From Prescottella equi (GTDB taxonomy: Bacteria; Actinomycetota; Actinomycetes; Mycobacteriales; Mycobacteriaceae), in contig NZ_LWTX01000002.1 of NCBI RefSeq assembly GCF_002094305.1, positions 434,001 to 498,000 on the forward strand: a DNA stretch of 64,000 nt, given 5' to 3'. The position numbers were made by a program, and so were the translations under genes. Positions 40,477-50,164 of the stretch are shown here, piece after piece (position 1 is the stretch's first letter; every line of letters starts with the position of its first letter). Under the pieces are notes generated by a model that was not told the origin of the DNA, searched no databases, and saw nothing but the letters and a program-made list of their open reading frames with translations.

Positions 40477-41712
40477 ATGGCTGTACCCGAAGGAATCGAC
40501 GTCACCGACGCTTCGACGTTCGAGAACGGAATCCCCCACGACCTCTTCGCGGAACTGCGCCGCACCGACCCCATCTGGTGGAACCCGCAGCGTCGTGGGG
40601 CCGCGGGCTACGACGACGAAGGATTCTGGGTGGTGTCGACACACGAACTCGTCCAGGACGTTTCCCGGCGCAACGACGTGTTCTCGTCGTGGGAGAACAC
40701 CGTCATGGTGCGAAACGCGGACGACGCGCCCCGCGAACAGATCGAAGCCCAGCGGGCCACCATGCTCAACAAGGACGAGCCCGAGCACTCGGCACTTCGT
40801 CGCATCGTCACCAGAGGTTTCACCCCACGGGCCGTCAGCGGACTGCGCTCGGCGCTGGCCGCGCGGGCGCAGGACATCGCACGAACCGCAGCCGGCCTGG
40901 GACGCGGCAACTTCGTCGAGGAGGCCGCGTGCGAGCTGCCCCTGCAGGCGATTGCCGATCTCCTCGGTGTGCCACAGGAGGACCGCCGCAAGCTCTTCGA
41001 CTGGTCCAACCAAATGACCGGCCGAGACGACCCCGACGCGCACGGCGATCCGCTGGTCGCGGTCGGCGAAATCGCGGGGTACGCATACGCACTGGCCACC
41101 GAACGCCGCGAGAATCCGGCCGACGACATCGTCACGAAGTTGGTCCAGGCCCAGGTCGACGACGGCGCGCTCACCCCGGAGGAGTTCGCGTACTTCGTCA
41201 TCCTGCTCGTGGTGGCCGGCAGTGAGACCACCCGGAACTCGATCACGCACGGGCTGATGGCGTTCCTCGACAACCCCGAGCAGTGGGAGCTGTACAAGCG
41301 CGAACGCCCGTCGACCGCGGTCGACGAGATCATCCGCTGGGCGAGCCCGGTCCTGTCGTTCCAACGGACCGCGACCTGCGACACCGAACTCGGCGGCCGG
41401 ACGGTGCGGAAGGGCGATCGCGTGGTGATGCTGTACGCGTCCGCGAACTACGACGAGACCGTCTTCGACGAGCCCCGCCGCTTCGACATCACGCGGTCCC
41501 CCAACCCTCATCTGGCCTTCGGGGGTACCGGGGCGCACTACTGCCTCGGCGCCAATCTCGCACGACTCGAAGTGGAACTGATGTTCGCCGCGATCGCCGA
41601 TCACCTGCCCGACATCACGATCCTCGGACCACCCACTCGTATGCGGTCGGCATGGCTCAACAGCATCAAGGCGCTGCCCGTCGACTACGGCACCTGCCCG
41701 GTCGCGCACTGA
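40477..41712 (+). CDS. Cytochrome P450 (CYP125/CYP142-like)
   Basis: 411 aa. The I-helix motif AGSETT lies at 247-252, ExxR at Glu284-Arg287, and the heme loop FGGTGAHYCLG has ligand Cys356. The heme region and the end (SAWLNSIKALPVDY) resemble CYP125 and CYP142, which oxidise the side chain of cholesterol, and CYP124. It needs a separate ferredoxin and reductase, none of which is nearby. It heads an operon with a phosphotransferase and a solute-binding protein, so the substrate may not be a steroid. Confidence 0.85.
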   Translation: MAVPEGIDVTDASTFENGIPHDLFAELRRTDPIWWNPQRRGAAGYDDEGFWVVSTHELVQDVSRRNDVFSSWENTVMVRNADDAPREQIEAQRATMLNKDEPEHSALRRIVTRGFTPRAVSGLRSALAARAQDIARTAAGLGRGNFVEEAACELPLQAIADLLGVPQEDRRKLFDWSNQMTGRDDPDAHGDPLVAVGEIAGYAYALATERRENPADDIVTKLVQAQVDDGALTPEEFAYFVILLVVAGSETTRNSITHGLMAFLDNPEQWELYKRERPSTAVDEIIRWASPVLSFQRTATCDTELGGRTVRKGDRVVMLYASANYDETVFDEPRRFDITRSPNPHLAFGGTGAHYCLGANLARLEVELMFAAIADHLPDITILGPPTRMRSAWLNSIKALPVDYGTCPVAH

Positions 41713-41741
41713 TGGCCGCCCGGAACGCCAGGAGGAAGGCG

Positions 41742-42914
41742 ATGACCACCAGTTCCGCTGTCCCGAGGGGAGTGAACACGGACGTCACGACGACCTCGAC
41801 CGATGTCGCGGCGCTCCGCGGAAGTCTCGAACGCTGGGTGCGAGACCGGATCGGAAGCCCCACCGCTCATGTCTCCGCTCTGCAGATGCCGTCCGCGTCC
41901 GGGATGTCGAGCATCTCGGTGCTCTTCACCGTCGACTGGGACGAGCACGGAACGCGCCACCACGCAGACCTCGTCGCCCGGCTGGCCCCCGAATCCACCG
42001 CGCTTCCCGTGTTTCCCGAGTACGACCTCGAACGGCAGGCTGCCGTCATGCGCGCCGTCGCCGCTCACAGCGCGGTGCCGGTGCCCCGGGTGCGGTGGGT
42101 CGAGCCGTCGTCCGACGTCCTGGGGCAACCGTTCGTCGTGATGGACCGGGTCGAGGGTGTGGTCCCGGTCGACAATCCCCCCTACGTGTTCGGTGGCTGG
42201 CTGCACGAGGCCACGTCGGAGCAGTGCGAGGTCTTGCAACGCGGTTCGGTGGAGGTGTTGGCGGCCATCCACTCGATTCCCGATCCGGGGTCGCTGTTGC
42301 CGGAGCTCGGCGCCGGCGCCGCCGACGACGCCCTGCGCAGGCACGTCGACAACGAGCGCACCTACTACGAGTGGACGCACTGCGAGGACGGGGTGCGGAT
42401 CCCGCTGCTGGAGAAGGGGTTCGACTGGCTCGAGGAACATTGGCCGAGCGCTCCGTCGGAACCGGTGCTGTGTTGGGGAGACTCCCGTATCGGCAACATC
42501 ATGTATCGGGACTTCGCGCCTGTGGCCGTACTCGATTGGGAGCTCGCAACCCTCGCTCCCCGTGAGGTGGACGTCGGTTGGTTCGTCTTCTTCCACCGGA
42601 TGTTCCAGGACATGGCGGAACAGTTCGACCGACCGGGCCTTCCCCATCTGCTCCGACGCGAGGAGGTGGTCGCCCTGTACGAGGAGACGACCGGCGTCGA
42701 ACTGCGCGACCTCGACTTCTACCTCGTCTACGCCGCCGTCCGCCACGGCATCATCATGTCCCGCATCAAGCGTCGCTCCATCCACTTCGGCGACAGTGCG
42801 GCGCCGTCGGACCCCGACGAGTACGTCCTGCACCACCACCTGCTCCGCCGGATGATCGACGGCGAGCCCGCATTCCCAATCACACAGTCTCGGAACGGAA
42901 GAAGGATCGAATGA
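41742..42914 (+). CDS. Aminoglycoside-phosphotransferase-like kinase (ACAD10/11-type)
   Basis: 390 aa from the ATG at 41742 with aggagga about 6 bp upstream; the ATG at 41712 overlapping the P450 stop is less likely. The kinase fold of the APH family is shown by HADLVARLAPEST, GQPFVVMDRVEGVVP, the catalytic loop CWGDSRIGNIMY and the metal motif VLDWELATLAPREVDVGW. Relatives fused to or beside acyl-CoA dehydrogenases phosphorylate hydroxy-acyl-CoA intermediates. With a hydroxylating P450 upstream, phosphorylation of a newly made hydroxyl group is a reasonable guess. Confidence 0.8.
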   Translation: MTTSSAVPRGVNTDVTTTSTDVAALRGSLERWVRDRIGSPTAHVSALQMPSASGMSSISVLFTVDWDEHGTRHHADLVARLAPESTALPVFPEYDLERQAAVMRAVAAHSAVPVPRVRWVEPSSDVLGQPFVVMDRVEGVVPVDNPPYVFGGWLHEATSEQCEVLQRGSVEVLAAIHSIPDPGSLLPELGAGAADDALRRHVDNERTYYEWTHCEDGVRIPLLEKGFDWLEEHWPSAPSEPVLCWGDSRIGNIMYRDFAPVAVLDWELATLAPREVDVGWFVFFHRMFQDMAEQFDRPGLPHLLRREEVVALYEETTGVELRDLDFYLVYAAVRHGIIMSRIKRRSIHFGDSAAPSDPDEYVLHHHLLRRMIDGEPAFPITQSRNGRRIE

Positions 42915-44524
42915 CACGATCGTCACTTGCCCGGTTCGGTCGGGTGTTCACAGCGTTGGCCGCGGCGACGGTGCTGGCGGCCGGATGCGCAGGCCAGAGC
43001 TCGACCTCCGCCACCGACGCCACCGACGTCACGACGGGCCTGGTGGGCGAGCAGCCCGACGGCGGCGACGCCGTGTCCGGCGGAATGCTGTCGTACGCGA
43101 CGTACAACGCGGTGAGCAGCCTGGATCCGGCCGATCGGCAGGACGGCGGGGCGACCGGCGGCACCGAGATGGCGGCGATCTACGACGTCCTCATGCGCTA
43201 CGACACCGCCACCAAGGAGTATCAGCCGCAGTTGGCGCAGTCGCTGACACCCAACGGGGACAACGCCGTCTGGACGTTGAAGCTGCGGGACGGCGTGAAG
43301 TTCAGCGACGGCACCGCGCTCGACGCAGCGGCGGTGCAGTGGAGCATCGACCACTACCTCGAGAAGAAGGGCACCCACACGCAGGTGTGGAAGGTGACGG
43401 TCGACAAGGTGGAGTCGCCCGACCCGTCGACGGTCGTGTTCACGCTGAAGCAGCCGTGGAACGAGTTCCCGATCATGTTCACCACCGGACCGGGCATGAT
43501 CGTGGCGCCCTCGTCGACGGCCAACGGCACCTTCACTCCCATCGGAGCGGGCCCGTTCACGGTCGAGAAGTTCGCATCCCAGAACGAACTGGTACTCGCC
43601 GCGAATCCGGGCTACTGGGACGGCAGGCCGAACCTGGACAAGCTGCGGTTCCCGGCCATCGTCGGCGAGCAGGCCAAGCTCGACGCGTTGCACAGCGGCG
43701 GCATCCAGGCCGCGTACCTGCGTGCCGCGGACACCGTGCACAACGCACTCGAGGCCGGGGACGTCGGCTACGTCTACACCGCCAGCATGGGTGGCGTGCA
43801 GGTACTGAACCAGCGCGAGGGACGCGCGGCGTCGGATCCGCGGGTGCGCGAGGCGATCGTCAAGGCACTGAACCCGGAAACGTTCAACGAGCGCGGTGAA
43901 GGTGGCTTCGGTATGCCGGGCACCGACATGTTCCAGTCCTGGTCGCAGTGGCACGGAAACGTGTCCGGCTCCACCTTCGACCCGGACACCGCGAGGAAGG
44001 TCCTGGCCGAGGCCAAGGCCGACGGCTACGACGGCAAGCTCACCTATGCGGGCCTCAACGAACCGGGCGCTCAACGCCGGGCACTCGCGATCCAGTCGAT
44101 GCTGCAGGCCGTCGGGTTCACCGTCGACATCGTCTACAACAGCGGCATCAACGACCTCGTCAAGATGATGTATGCCAAGCACGATTTCGATCTGGGCGAG
44201 TCGGCGTTCAACGTCCTCGACGAATCGCCGTTCATGCGCATGTACGGCAATCTGGCGAGCGCGTCGACGTCCAACGTCCTCGGGTATCAGAACCCCGAGA
44301 TGGACGCCCTCCTCGGCAAGCTGCAGTCCGCACCGAACGACGACGACCGCCGCCGGGTCCTCGAGGACATCCAGACCCTGGTGAACGAGACGAACCCGAT
44401 GATGGTCCTCGGCGCGGGCAAGTACTTCATCCCGTGGAGCAAGAACGCGCACGGCATCACGCCCAGTGCCGACGGCGTCCTGCTGTTCGGAAACGCCTGG
44501 CTCACTCCGGATTCGGCGTCGTAG
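42911..44524 (+). CDS. Solute-binding lipoprotein, oligopeptide/nickel family (SBP_bac_5)
   Basis: 537 aa, ATGA overlap with the previous gene, gaagga 4 bp upstream. The lipobox LAAGC places the lipid Cys near residue 24. The fold of family 5 binding proteins follows: LDPADRQDG, AQSLTPNGDNAVWTLKLRDG, FTPIGAGPFTVEKF and a C-terminal NETNPMMVLG. It would bind a ligand outside the membrane for an ABC importer, but no permease or ATPase gene follows, so it must use a distant transporter or act as a receptor or carrier. Confidence 0.85.
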   Translation: MTRSSLARFGRVFTALAAATVLAAGCAGQSSTSATDATDVTTGLVGEQPDGGDAVSGGMLSYATYNAVSSLDPADRQDGGATGGTEMAAIYDVLMRYDTATKEYQPQLAQSLTPNGDNAVWTLKLRDGVKFSDGTALDAAAVQWSIDHYLEKKGTHTQVWKVTVDKVESPDPSTVVFTLKQPWNEFPIMFTTGPGMIVAPSSTANGTFTPIGAGPFTVEKFASQNELVLAANPGYWDGRPNLDKLRFPAIVGEQAKLDALHSGGIQAAYLRAADTVHNALEAGDVGYVYTASMGGVQVLNQREGRAASDPRVREAIVKALNPETFNERGEGGFGMPGTDMFQSWSQWHGNVSGSTFDPDTARKVLAEAKADGYDGKLTYAGLNEPGAQRRALAIQSMLQAVGFTVDIVYNSGINDLVKMMYAKHDFDLGESAFNVLDESPFMRMYGNLASASTSNVLGYQNPEMDALLGKLQSAPNDDDRRRVLEDIQTLVNETNPMMVLGAGKYFIPWSKNAHGITPSADGVLLFGNAWLTPDSAS

Positions 44525-44640
44525 CACCGGACGCAGACACCGCGACTCGATCCTCGATCGGGCGGACGCCACCACGGGTCCGCCCGATCGGCCTTCCCCG
44601 GGGCCTATGCTGGACGGTGCAGCTGGTTCGCCGGGTGCGG

Positions 44641-44862
44641 TCGTGAGGAGCCCCGAAGACCGCCGCCGGCGTCGAAGCATCCGTGGTCGTGAGACCGGCG
44701 GATGTGAGAGGGAACCCGGTGGAAATCCGGGACTGTCCCGCAGCGGTGAGTGGGAACGACCGCCGTCATGAGCACTGGACCGACAGGTCCGGGAAGCGAC
44801 GGCCAGTAGGTTTCGCCGGGTCGATTCCCGGCCGAGCGCCCACGAGTCCGAAGACCTGCCGA
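44641..44862 (+). ncRNA. Cobalamin riboswitch upstream of metE
   Basis: The B12-box and flanking helices are present in order: GAGGAGCCCCGAAG near 44645, GAGGGAACCCGGTGGAAATC near 44708, GGGACTGTCCCGCAGCGGTG, CCGGGAAGCGACGGCCAGTA near 44798 and GAGTCCGAAGACCTGCC ending at 44860. It is nearly the same sequence as the switch before metF. B12 binding should shut off metE when the B12-dependent enzyme can work. Confidence 0.95.
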
Positions 44863-44866
44863 CTGT

Positions 44867-44887
44867 GTCGGGCACGCCGTGCCCGAC
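44867..44887 (+). terminator. Expression-platform hairpin of the metE riboswitch
   Basis: GTCGGGCACG (44867-44876) and CGTGCCCGAC (44878-44887) are perfect 10-bp complements one base apart, directly after the aptamer. It is the likely terminator or switch stem. The 138 bp from here to the metE start shows no other element. Confidence 0.6.
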
Positions 44888-45025
44888 GGTCCACCGCCTC
44901 GTGGAGAAGGCGAGATGGGCGATGCTCGGCACTTCGTGCTGCCCGCCGGCGGGTACACACAGGGCTCGCTTACGTTCTCGTCTGCCGGCGGTGACCATCC
45001 ACGCTGTGAGCAACTGGAGAACGAC

Positions 45026-47287
45026 GTGACATTCGCTTTCACCGCAACCGTGCTGGGCTCCCCGCGCATCGGACCCCGCCGCGAGCTCAAGAGGGCCGTC
45101 GAGGCCTACTGGGCGGGGAACCTCGACGCCGCCGCACTCGCGGCGGTCGGCAAGGATCTGCGCCGACAGACCTGGACCGAACTCGTCTCCGCCGGGATCG
45201 ACTCCGTCCCGGTGGGCACTTTCTCGTACTACGACCAGATGCTCGACACCGCTGTCATGTTGGGCGCGCTGCCCGAGCGGGTCGAGAGGATCGACGACGA
45301 ACTGGACCGCTACTTCGCGGCCGCGCGCGGCACCGACACCGTGCCGCCGCTCGAGATGACGAAGTGGTTCGACACCAACTACCACTACCTGGTCCCCGAG
45401 ATCACCGCCGCGACCAGGTTCGTGCTGAATCCGGGCAAGATACTCGGCGAGGTCGCCGAGGCCCGGGACCTCGGCATCCCGGCACGCCCGGTCGTGATCG
45501 GACCGACCACCTTCCTGCTGCTGTCGAAGTTCGACGACGGCTCCGCGCTCGAGCGCCTGGACGAGATCGTGCCCCTGTACGCGGATCTGCTGCACCGTCT
45601 CGCGGACGCGGGCGTCGAGTGGGTGCAGATCGACGAGCCGGCGCTCGTGGCCGACCGGACCGATGCCGAGCTGGCCGCGACCCGCTCGGTGTACGACCGC
45701 CTCGCCGCGCTCGACCATCGTCCCGCGATCCTCGTCGCGTCGTATTTCGGTGACCTCGGCGCGGCACTGCCGGCGCTGACGTCGACGGGCATCGAGGGCA
45801 TCGCCGTCGACCTCGTCGCCGGATCCCTCGACGCGGTGATCGCGACGCCGGACATCGAACGCAAGCACCTTGTCGCCGGCGTCGTCGACGGCCGCAACAT
45901 CTGGCGCAACGGACTGGACGCCTCACTCGACACTCTCGAAATGCTGCGTGAGCGTGCGGGTTCGGTGGCCGTGTCGACGTCGTGCTCGCTGCTGCACGTC
46001 CCCTACGCCCTCGGCGGCGAGGACGGTCTCGACCGGGCGCTGCGGTCGTGGCTGGCGTTCGGTTCCGAGAAGATCGGTGAAGTCGCCACCCTCGCGGCCG
46101 GACTGCGCTCGGGGCGCGGGGCGATCACCACCGAACTGTCCGAGGCACGGGCGGCGGCGGCCACCCGGGTCGCCGATCCGCGACTGCACGACGACACGAT
46201 CCGCGAGCGCCTCGCCGACCTGACCGACGCCGACCGCACGCGGATCCCGGCGGCGGAGCGGCGCACCGTGCAGGCGAGTCGGCTGCCGCTGCCGCCGTTG
46301 CCGACCACCACTATCGGTTCGTACCCGCAGACCACCGCGATTCGCGTGGCCCGCGCCGCGCTGCGCAAGGGCGAGATCGATCAGGCCGAGTACGTCCGCC
46401 GCATGCGGGCCGAGGTCGCCGACGTGATTGCACTGCAGGACGAGTTGGGGCTGGATGTCTTGGTACATGGCGAACCCGAACGCAACGACATGGTGCAGTA
46501 CTTCGCCGAGCAGCTCGACGGCTTCTTCGCGACCGCGAACGGCTGGGTGCAGTCGTACGGCAGCCGCTGCGTCCGCCCACCGATCCTGTTCGGCGACGTG
46601 CGCCGACCGGAGCCGATGACCGTCGAATGGTTCACGTACGCCCAGTCACTCACCGACAGACCCGTCAAGGGCATGCTCACCGGCCCGGTCACGATCCTGG
46701 CGTGGTCGTTCGTGCGCGACGACCAGCCGCTCGCCGAGTCCGCCGATCAGATCGCCCTCGCGATCCGCGACGAGACGATCGACCTGGAAAGAGCCGGCGC
46801 CCAGATCATCCAGGTCGACGAGCCCGCGCTGCGTGAATTGTTGCCGCTGCGGGCGGCAGAGCAACAGCACTACCTGGACTGGGCCGTGGGAGCATTCCGG
46901 CTGTCGACGTCGGGCATCGCCGACGCCACCGCGATCCACACCCACCTGTGCTACTCCGAGTTCGGTCCCGTGATCGGGGCGATCGCCGGCTTGGACGCCG
47001 ACGTCACGTCGATCGAGGCGGCCCGCTCACACATGGAAGTGCTCGACGACCTGGACGCGGTCGGCTTCGACCTGGGCGTCGGACCCGGCGTGTACGACAT
47101 CCACTCGCCGCGGGTGCCGCCCGTCGACGAGATCGCCGCATCTCTGCGCGCCGCACTGAAGGTCGTTCCGTCGGAACGACTCTGGGTCAACCCCGACTGC
47201 GGCCTAAAGACACGAGGCTCGGTCGAGGTCGAGGCATCACTGCGCAACCTCGTCGACGCCGCACACATGGTGCGCGCGGAACTCTAG
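45026..47287 (+). CDS. metE: Cobalamin-independent methionine synthase
   Basis: 753 aa from a GTG at 45026 with ggaga 5 bp upstream; the frame is open back to 44879 but those residues overlap the riboswitch end. Two barrel domains are complete: N-terminal [20 protein letters not shown], and C-terminal [16 protein letters not shown] with the zinc ligands in HTHLCYSEF and [10 protein letters not shown]. It moves the methyl group of 5-methyl-tetrahydropteroyl-triglutamate to homocysteine without B12. The riboswitch ahead means expression when B12 is scarce. Confidence 0.97.
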   Translation: MTFAFTATVLGSPRIGPRRELKRAVEAYWAGNLDAAALAAVGKDLRRQTWTELVSAGIDSVPVGTFSYYDQMLDTAVMLGALPERVERIDDELDRYFAAARGTDTVPPLEMTKWFDTNYHYLVPEITAATRFVLNPGKILGEVAEARDLGIPARPVVIGPTTFLLLSKFDDGSALERLDEIVPLYADLLHRLADAGVEWVQIDEPALVADRTDAELAATRSVYDRLAALDHRPAILVASYFGDLGAALPALTSTGIEGIAVDLVAGSLDAVIATPDIERKHLVAGVVDGRNIWRNGLDASLDTLEMLRERAGSVAVSTSCSLLHVPYALGGEDGLDRALRSWLAFGSEKIGEVATLAAGLRSGRGAITTELSEARAAAATRVADPRLHDDTIRERLADLTDADRTRIPAAERRTVQASRLPLPPLPTTTIGSYPQTTAIRVARAALRKGEIDQAEYVRRMRAEVADVIALQDELGLDVLVHGEPERNDMVQYFAEQLDGFFATANGWVQSYGSRCVRPPILFGDVRRPEPMTVEWFTYAQSLTDRPVKGMLTGPVTILAWSFVRDDQPLAESADQIALAIRDETIDLERAGAQIIQVDEPALRELLPLRAAEQQHYLDWAVGAFRLSTSGIADATAIHTHLCYSEFGPVIGAIAGLDADVTSIEAARSHMEVLDDLDAVGFDLGVGPGVYDIHSPRVPPVDEIAASLRAALKVVPSERLWVNPDCGLKTRGSVEVEASLRNLVDAAHMVRAEL

Positions 47288-47296
47288 GCGATCGGG

Positions 47297-47313
47297 TCCG
47301 CCGCGACGGCGGA
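47297..47313. terminator. Short hairpin between convergent metE and dehydrogenase genes
   Basis: TCCGCCG (47297-47303) and CGGCGGA (47307-47313) form a 7-bp GC stem with a 3-nt loop in the 43-bp gap between two stops. Confidence 0.5.
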
Positions 47314-47330
47314 GGCGGGACCGGGGACCA

Positions 47331-48206
47331 CTAGGGTAACCCGGCCCGCCGCCGGGTGGCCTCGGTGACGGCGGACCAGTCCTGGTCGGCCTGCCCGTGG
47401 GCAAGCGCGTCGAGGAACAGATCCTCGAGTACGCTGCCGAAGGGCAGGCCGACGTTCACGGCGTGCGCCTGGGCGAGCGCCAGGCGGACGTCCTTGAGCC
47501 CCAACGGCAGTCTGAAACCCGCGGGTTCGTAGCGGCGCTGCGCGATCATCGCGCCGTATCCCTGATAGACGCCACCGGGGAACAGGCTGTCGTTCATGAT
47601 CTCCATCAGCAGTTCGGGCGAACCGCCGACCTTCTCGGCGACCGTCGTGGCCTCCGCCATTGCCTGAATCGCGTTGGCGATCAAATAGTTTCCCAGAATC
47701 TTGACCACATTGGCCTGCGCGGGATCCTCGCCGATCCGCCACGTGCGTCGCCCGATGACGTCGAGCATCGGCGCCACCACGTCGATCGCACCCGGATCCC
47801 CCGCCGCTAGTACGGTCAGCTGTCCCGCCTCGGCCACCTCGGCACGCCCGAACACCGGCGCCGCCACGTAGAAGATTCCCCGTTCACTCAGGGCCGCTTC
47901 CGCCTCACCGGACTTTCCCGGGCTGACCGTGGCCAGATTGACATGCACGGAACCCGGTTTCGCGGCCTGCAACGACGGCGCCGACAACACCGACTCGGTG
48001 AAGGCGCCGTCGTCGGCCAGTGAACTGAACACGACAGACTTGTGAAGCACATCGGCAAGATCGGGCGCCTCGGACGCCCCGTAGTCGACGACGTCGGCGG
48101 CCTTGCCCGGACTTCGATTCCACACCGTCACGTCGTAGCCGGCCCGGGCGAGATTGCGCGCCATCGGCCTGCCCATCGTGCCCATACCCAGAAATCCGAT
48201 GTCCAC
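47331..48206 (-). CDS. NAD(P)-dependent beta-hydroxyacid dehydrogenase family
   Basis: 291 aa from a GTG at 48206 with gaggagcc 5-6 bp upstream; the frame extends to 48326 without support. The Rossmann motif GFLGMGTMGRPMARNLARAG lies at residues 3-22. The second signature GSVHVNLATVSPGKSGEAEA and the catalytic Lys region VVKILGNYLI are in place, as in 3-hydroxyisobutyrate dehydrogenase and glyoxylate reductase relatives and some imine reductases. The substrate cannot be told. It may share a transcript with the MFS gene upstream (28-bp gap). Confidence 0.8.
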   Translation of the reverse strand: MDIGFLGMGTMGRPMARNLARAGYDVTVWNRSPGKAADVVDYGASEAPDLADVLHKSVVFSSLADDGAFTESVLSAPSLQAAKPGSVHVNLATVSPGKSGEAEAALSERGIFYVAAPVFGRAEVAEAGQLTVLAAGDPGAIDVVAPMLDVIGRRTWRIGEDPAQANVVKILGNYLIANAIQAMAEATTVAEKVGGSPELLMEIMNDSLFPGGVYQGYGAMIAQRRYEPAGFRLPLGLKDVRLALAQAHAVNVGLPFGSVLEDLFLDALAHGQADQDWSAVTEATRRRAGLP

Positions 48207-48234
48207 GTCAGGCTCCTCGTGGTCGGGACCGCGG

Positions 48235-49686
48235 TCACACGGTTCGCTCCACTGTAACGCCGTCGGGGTCGCTCGGAACCGACTCCGGCGCCGCGCTCCG
48301 GAAAAGCAGCGCTGTGGCAACGGCACCGATCAGCGCAACGACCGCGGCGCCCAGGAAGGCCGCCGAGAACCCGTCGGTCAGGGCTACCGGGTCACCGATC
48401 CTGTCGGCGCCGTAGGCAGCCGCGATGGCGGTCATGGCGGCGAGACCGATGGCCGAGCCCACCTGGTAGCTCGTGTTGACGATGCCGGAAGCGAGCCCGC
48501 CCTCCTCTGGCCGCGCCGCGGAGATCGCGGTGCCGAGAGTCGGGATGAAGGCGAGCGACATGCCGAGCGCCGCAACCAAGGACGCGGGAAGCACGTCGGT
48601 GACGAACGAACCGCCGGGACGCACGAAGGACAGCCAGACCATGCCGGCCGCGAGGAGCAGCAATCCGGCAACCGTCATGTTCTTCGGCCCGAATCGGCCG
48701 ATTGCCCGAGGTGCGAGCACGACCATGCCGATCATGATCAGTACCGTCATGGGCACCAGGGCCGCGCCGCTGGGGAACGCGGTGTAGCCGAGGACCTGCT
48801 GCAGGTACAGGTTGAGGAAGAACCACATCGGGATCCAGGCGGCACCGAGGAGCAGTTGGGCCAGATTGGCAGCGCCGAGGTTGGGAGCCCGGAAGATGCC
48901 GAGACGGATCAGCGGTTCGCGACGGGACGCCTGCAACGCGACGAATCCGACGAGCAGCGCAGCGGCACCTGCGAGAACGAGCCAGGTGCGGGCCGAACCC
49001 CACCCGACCTCCGGCGCCTGGACGATCCCGTAGACGAGGGCCGCCAGGCCCGCAGTGACGCTGACGGCGCCGAGCACGTCGATCCGACTGCGGGCGACGA
49101 GCCCTCCGGGCGGCATGAGAGCAGGGGTGACGGCCAGAATGATCAGAGCGATCGGGATGTTGATGTAGAAAACCCATGGCCAGCTGGCATATTCGGTGAT
49201 CAGGCCTCCGAAGAACACGCCGGCGGTCCCACCCGCAGGCGCCGCGGCGCCGTAGAGCGCGAACGCCTTGGTCAGTTCGCGCGGGTTACCACCGAAGAGC
49301 ATCATCAACATCGTCAGGGCAGACGGAGCGATCAGCGCCGCACCGGCGCCCTGCACCGCGCGTCCCGCGAGTTCGACGCCGACATCGGACGCCATCCCTG
49401 CCGCGGCCGAACCGGCGATCAGCGTCACCCAGCCGGCGGTGAAGACCCGGCGCGCACCGAAGAGGTCCGACAGCTTGCCGCCGAGAAGCAACAGTCCCCC
49501 GAACGCAACGACGTAAGCGTTGAACACCCACGACAGGTTCTCCTGGGAAAAGCCCAGGTCGTCCTGCATCTGCGGCAGCGCGACGCCGATGATCGAGGTG
49601 TCCATGATGACCATGAACTGGGCAGCCGCGATGACGGCAAGGCCCAGCCAGCGACGAGATGCCGGCGGCGAACTGTGGTTGGACAT
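48235..49686 (-). CDS. MFS drug exporter of the DHA2 (14-helix) family
   Basis: 483 aa from the ATG at 49686 with ggaggag 6 bp upstream; an ATG 36 bp earlier is less likely. Fourteen hydrophobic segments are spread along the protein. Motif A GGKLSDLFGARRVFTAG and motif D1 IMDTSIIGVALPQM near the start are typical of proton-drug antiporters such as EmrB. It probably exports toxic organic compounds. A CsoR-type palindrome lies 44 bp upstream, an unusual control site for this family. Confidence 0.9.
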   Translation of the reverse strand: MSNHSSPPASRRWLGLAVIAAAQFMVIMDTSIIGVALPQMQDDLGFSQENLSWVFNAYVVAFGGLLLLGGKLSDLFGARRVFTAGWVTLIAGSAAAGMASDVGVELAGRAVQGAGAALIAPSALTMLMMLFGGNPRELTKAFALYGAAAPAGGTAGVFFGGLITEYASWPWVFYINIPIALIILAVTPALMPPGGLVARSRIDVLGAVSVTAGLAALVYGIVQAPEVGWGSARTWLVLAGAAALLVGFVALQASRREPLIRLGIFRAPNLGAANLAQLLLGAAWIPMWFFLNLYLQQVLGYTAFPSGAALVPMTVLIMIGMVVLAPRAIGRFGPKNMTVAGLLLLAAGMVWLSFVRPGGSFVTDVLPASLVAALGMSLAFIPTLGTAISAARPEEGGLASGIVNTSYQVGSAIGLAAMTAIAAAYGADRIGDPVALTDGFSAAFLGAAVVALIGAVATALLFRSAAPESVPSDPDGVTVERTV

Positions 49687-49729
49687 GTTCTCTCCTCCAA
49701 ACGTATTCGGATCGATCGACATCTTCGTT

Positions 49730-49748
49730 GATACCCTAGGGGGGTATC
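49730..49748. promoter_or_regulatory. CsoR-type operator upstream of the MFS exporter
   Basis: GATACCCTAGGGGGGTATC: 7-bp perfect arms around TAGGG. It matches the operators of the CsoR/CstR/FrmR family (ATACCC then a G-run and GGTAT; the Bacillus copZA site is almost the same from memory). It lies 44 bp before the exporter start. No csoR-like gene is in the window. Confidence 0.65.
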
Positions 49749-49806
49749 GTATGTCTATGATTCGATCGGAACCGCCGGCCGGGACGACTGGGGAGGCAAG
49801 GACCGC

Positions 49807-50123
49807 CTATGCGGTCTCGGGAGGTGAGGCGTAAAGGACCAATGCGCCGAGAGGCGACGTCAGCGCCAGGTCACGGAGCTCGGCCACGAGCGCGTAGCGT
49901 CCCGGAGGGAGATCTTCGACGATCCGCTGGCCGTTCTCGTCGAGAATCCAGCCGTGGACGGTCGTGCAGTCCCCCCGCTTCGTCGACCCACGTCGTGTCC
50001 GCAGTGGTCACCAAATCGATCGTCACGGGTGACACCCGACTGTTTCAGGACAGCGCCGTCCACTTCGACCGATCCGATCTGGACCATATCGGCTTCGGGA
50101 CCGGATCCGGGATCCGTGCTCAC
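49807..50123 (-). pseudogene. Frameshifted remnant of a small secreted-type protein
   Basis: Three frames, read in order on the minus strand, give what looks like one protein. 50123 onward reads DMVQIGSVEVDGAVLKQSG. From the GTG at 50035 the +1 frame reads SPVTIDLVTTADTTWVDEAG. After the G6 run (49971-49976) the next frame reads DCTTVHGWILDENGQRIVED, then LPPGRYALVAELRD and ends ALVLYASPPETA at the stop 49809-49807. Removing one G joins the last two parts as EAG-DCTTVHGW. An N-terminal signal is missing. Either a decayed gene or a sequencing error in the homopolymer. The family is not recognised. It lies between prpR and the MFS promoter. Confidence 0.5.
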
Positions 50124-50164
50124 TCCCCAACCGTGTCACACGACGGATCCGCATGCCGCCGGTT

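Noticed and set aside
42923-45868. A 981-codon open frame on the minus strand
   Set aside because: It runs antisense to the phosphotransferase end, the binding-protein gene, the riboswitch and metE; the translation is Arg/Gly/Val/His-rich and unlike any protein. Typical high-GC antisense shadow.
49801-49816. GACCGC-CTAT-GCGGTC hairpin at the end of the remnant gene
   Set aside because: A 6-bp stem is short for a terminator here and occurs easily by chance in GC-rich DNA.
49751-49834. A 27-codon ORF just after the CsoR-type palindrome
   Set aside because: No ribosome site, no family resemblance and it runs into the decayed gene on the other strand; too weak to call.
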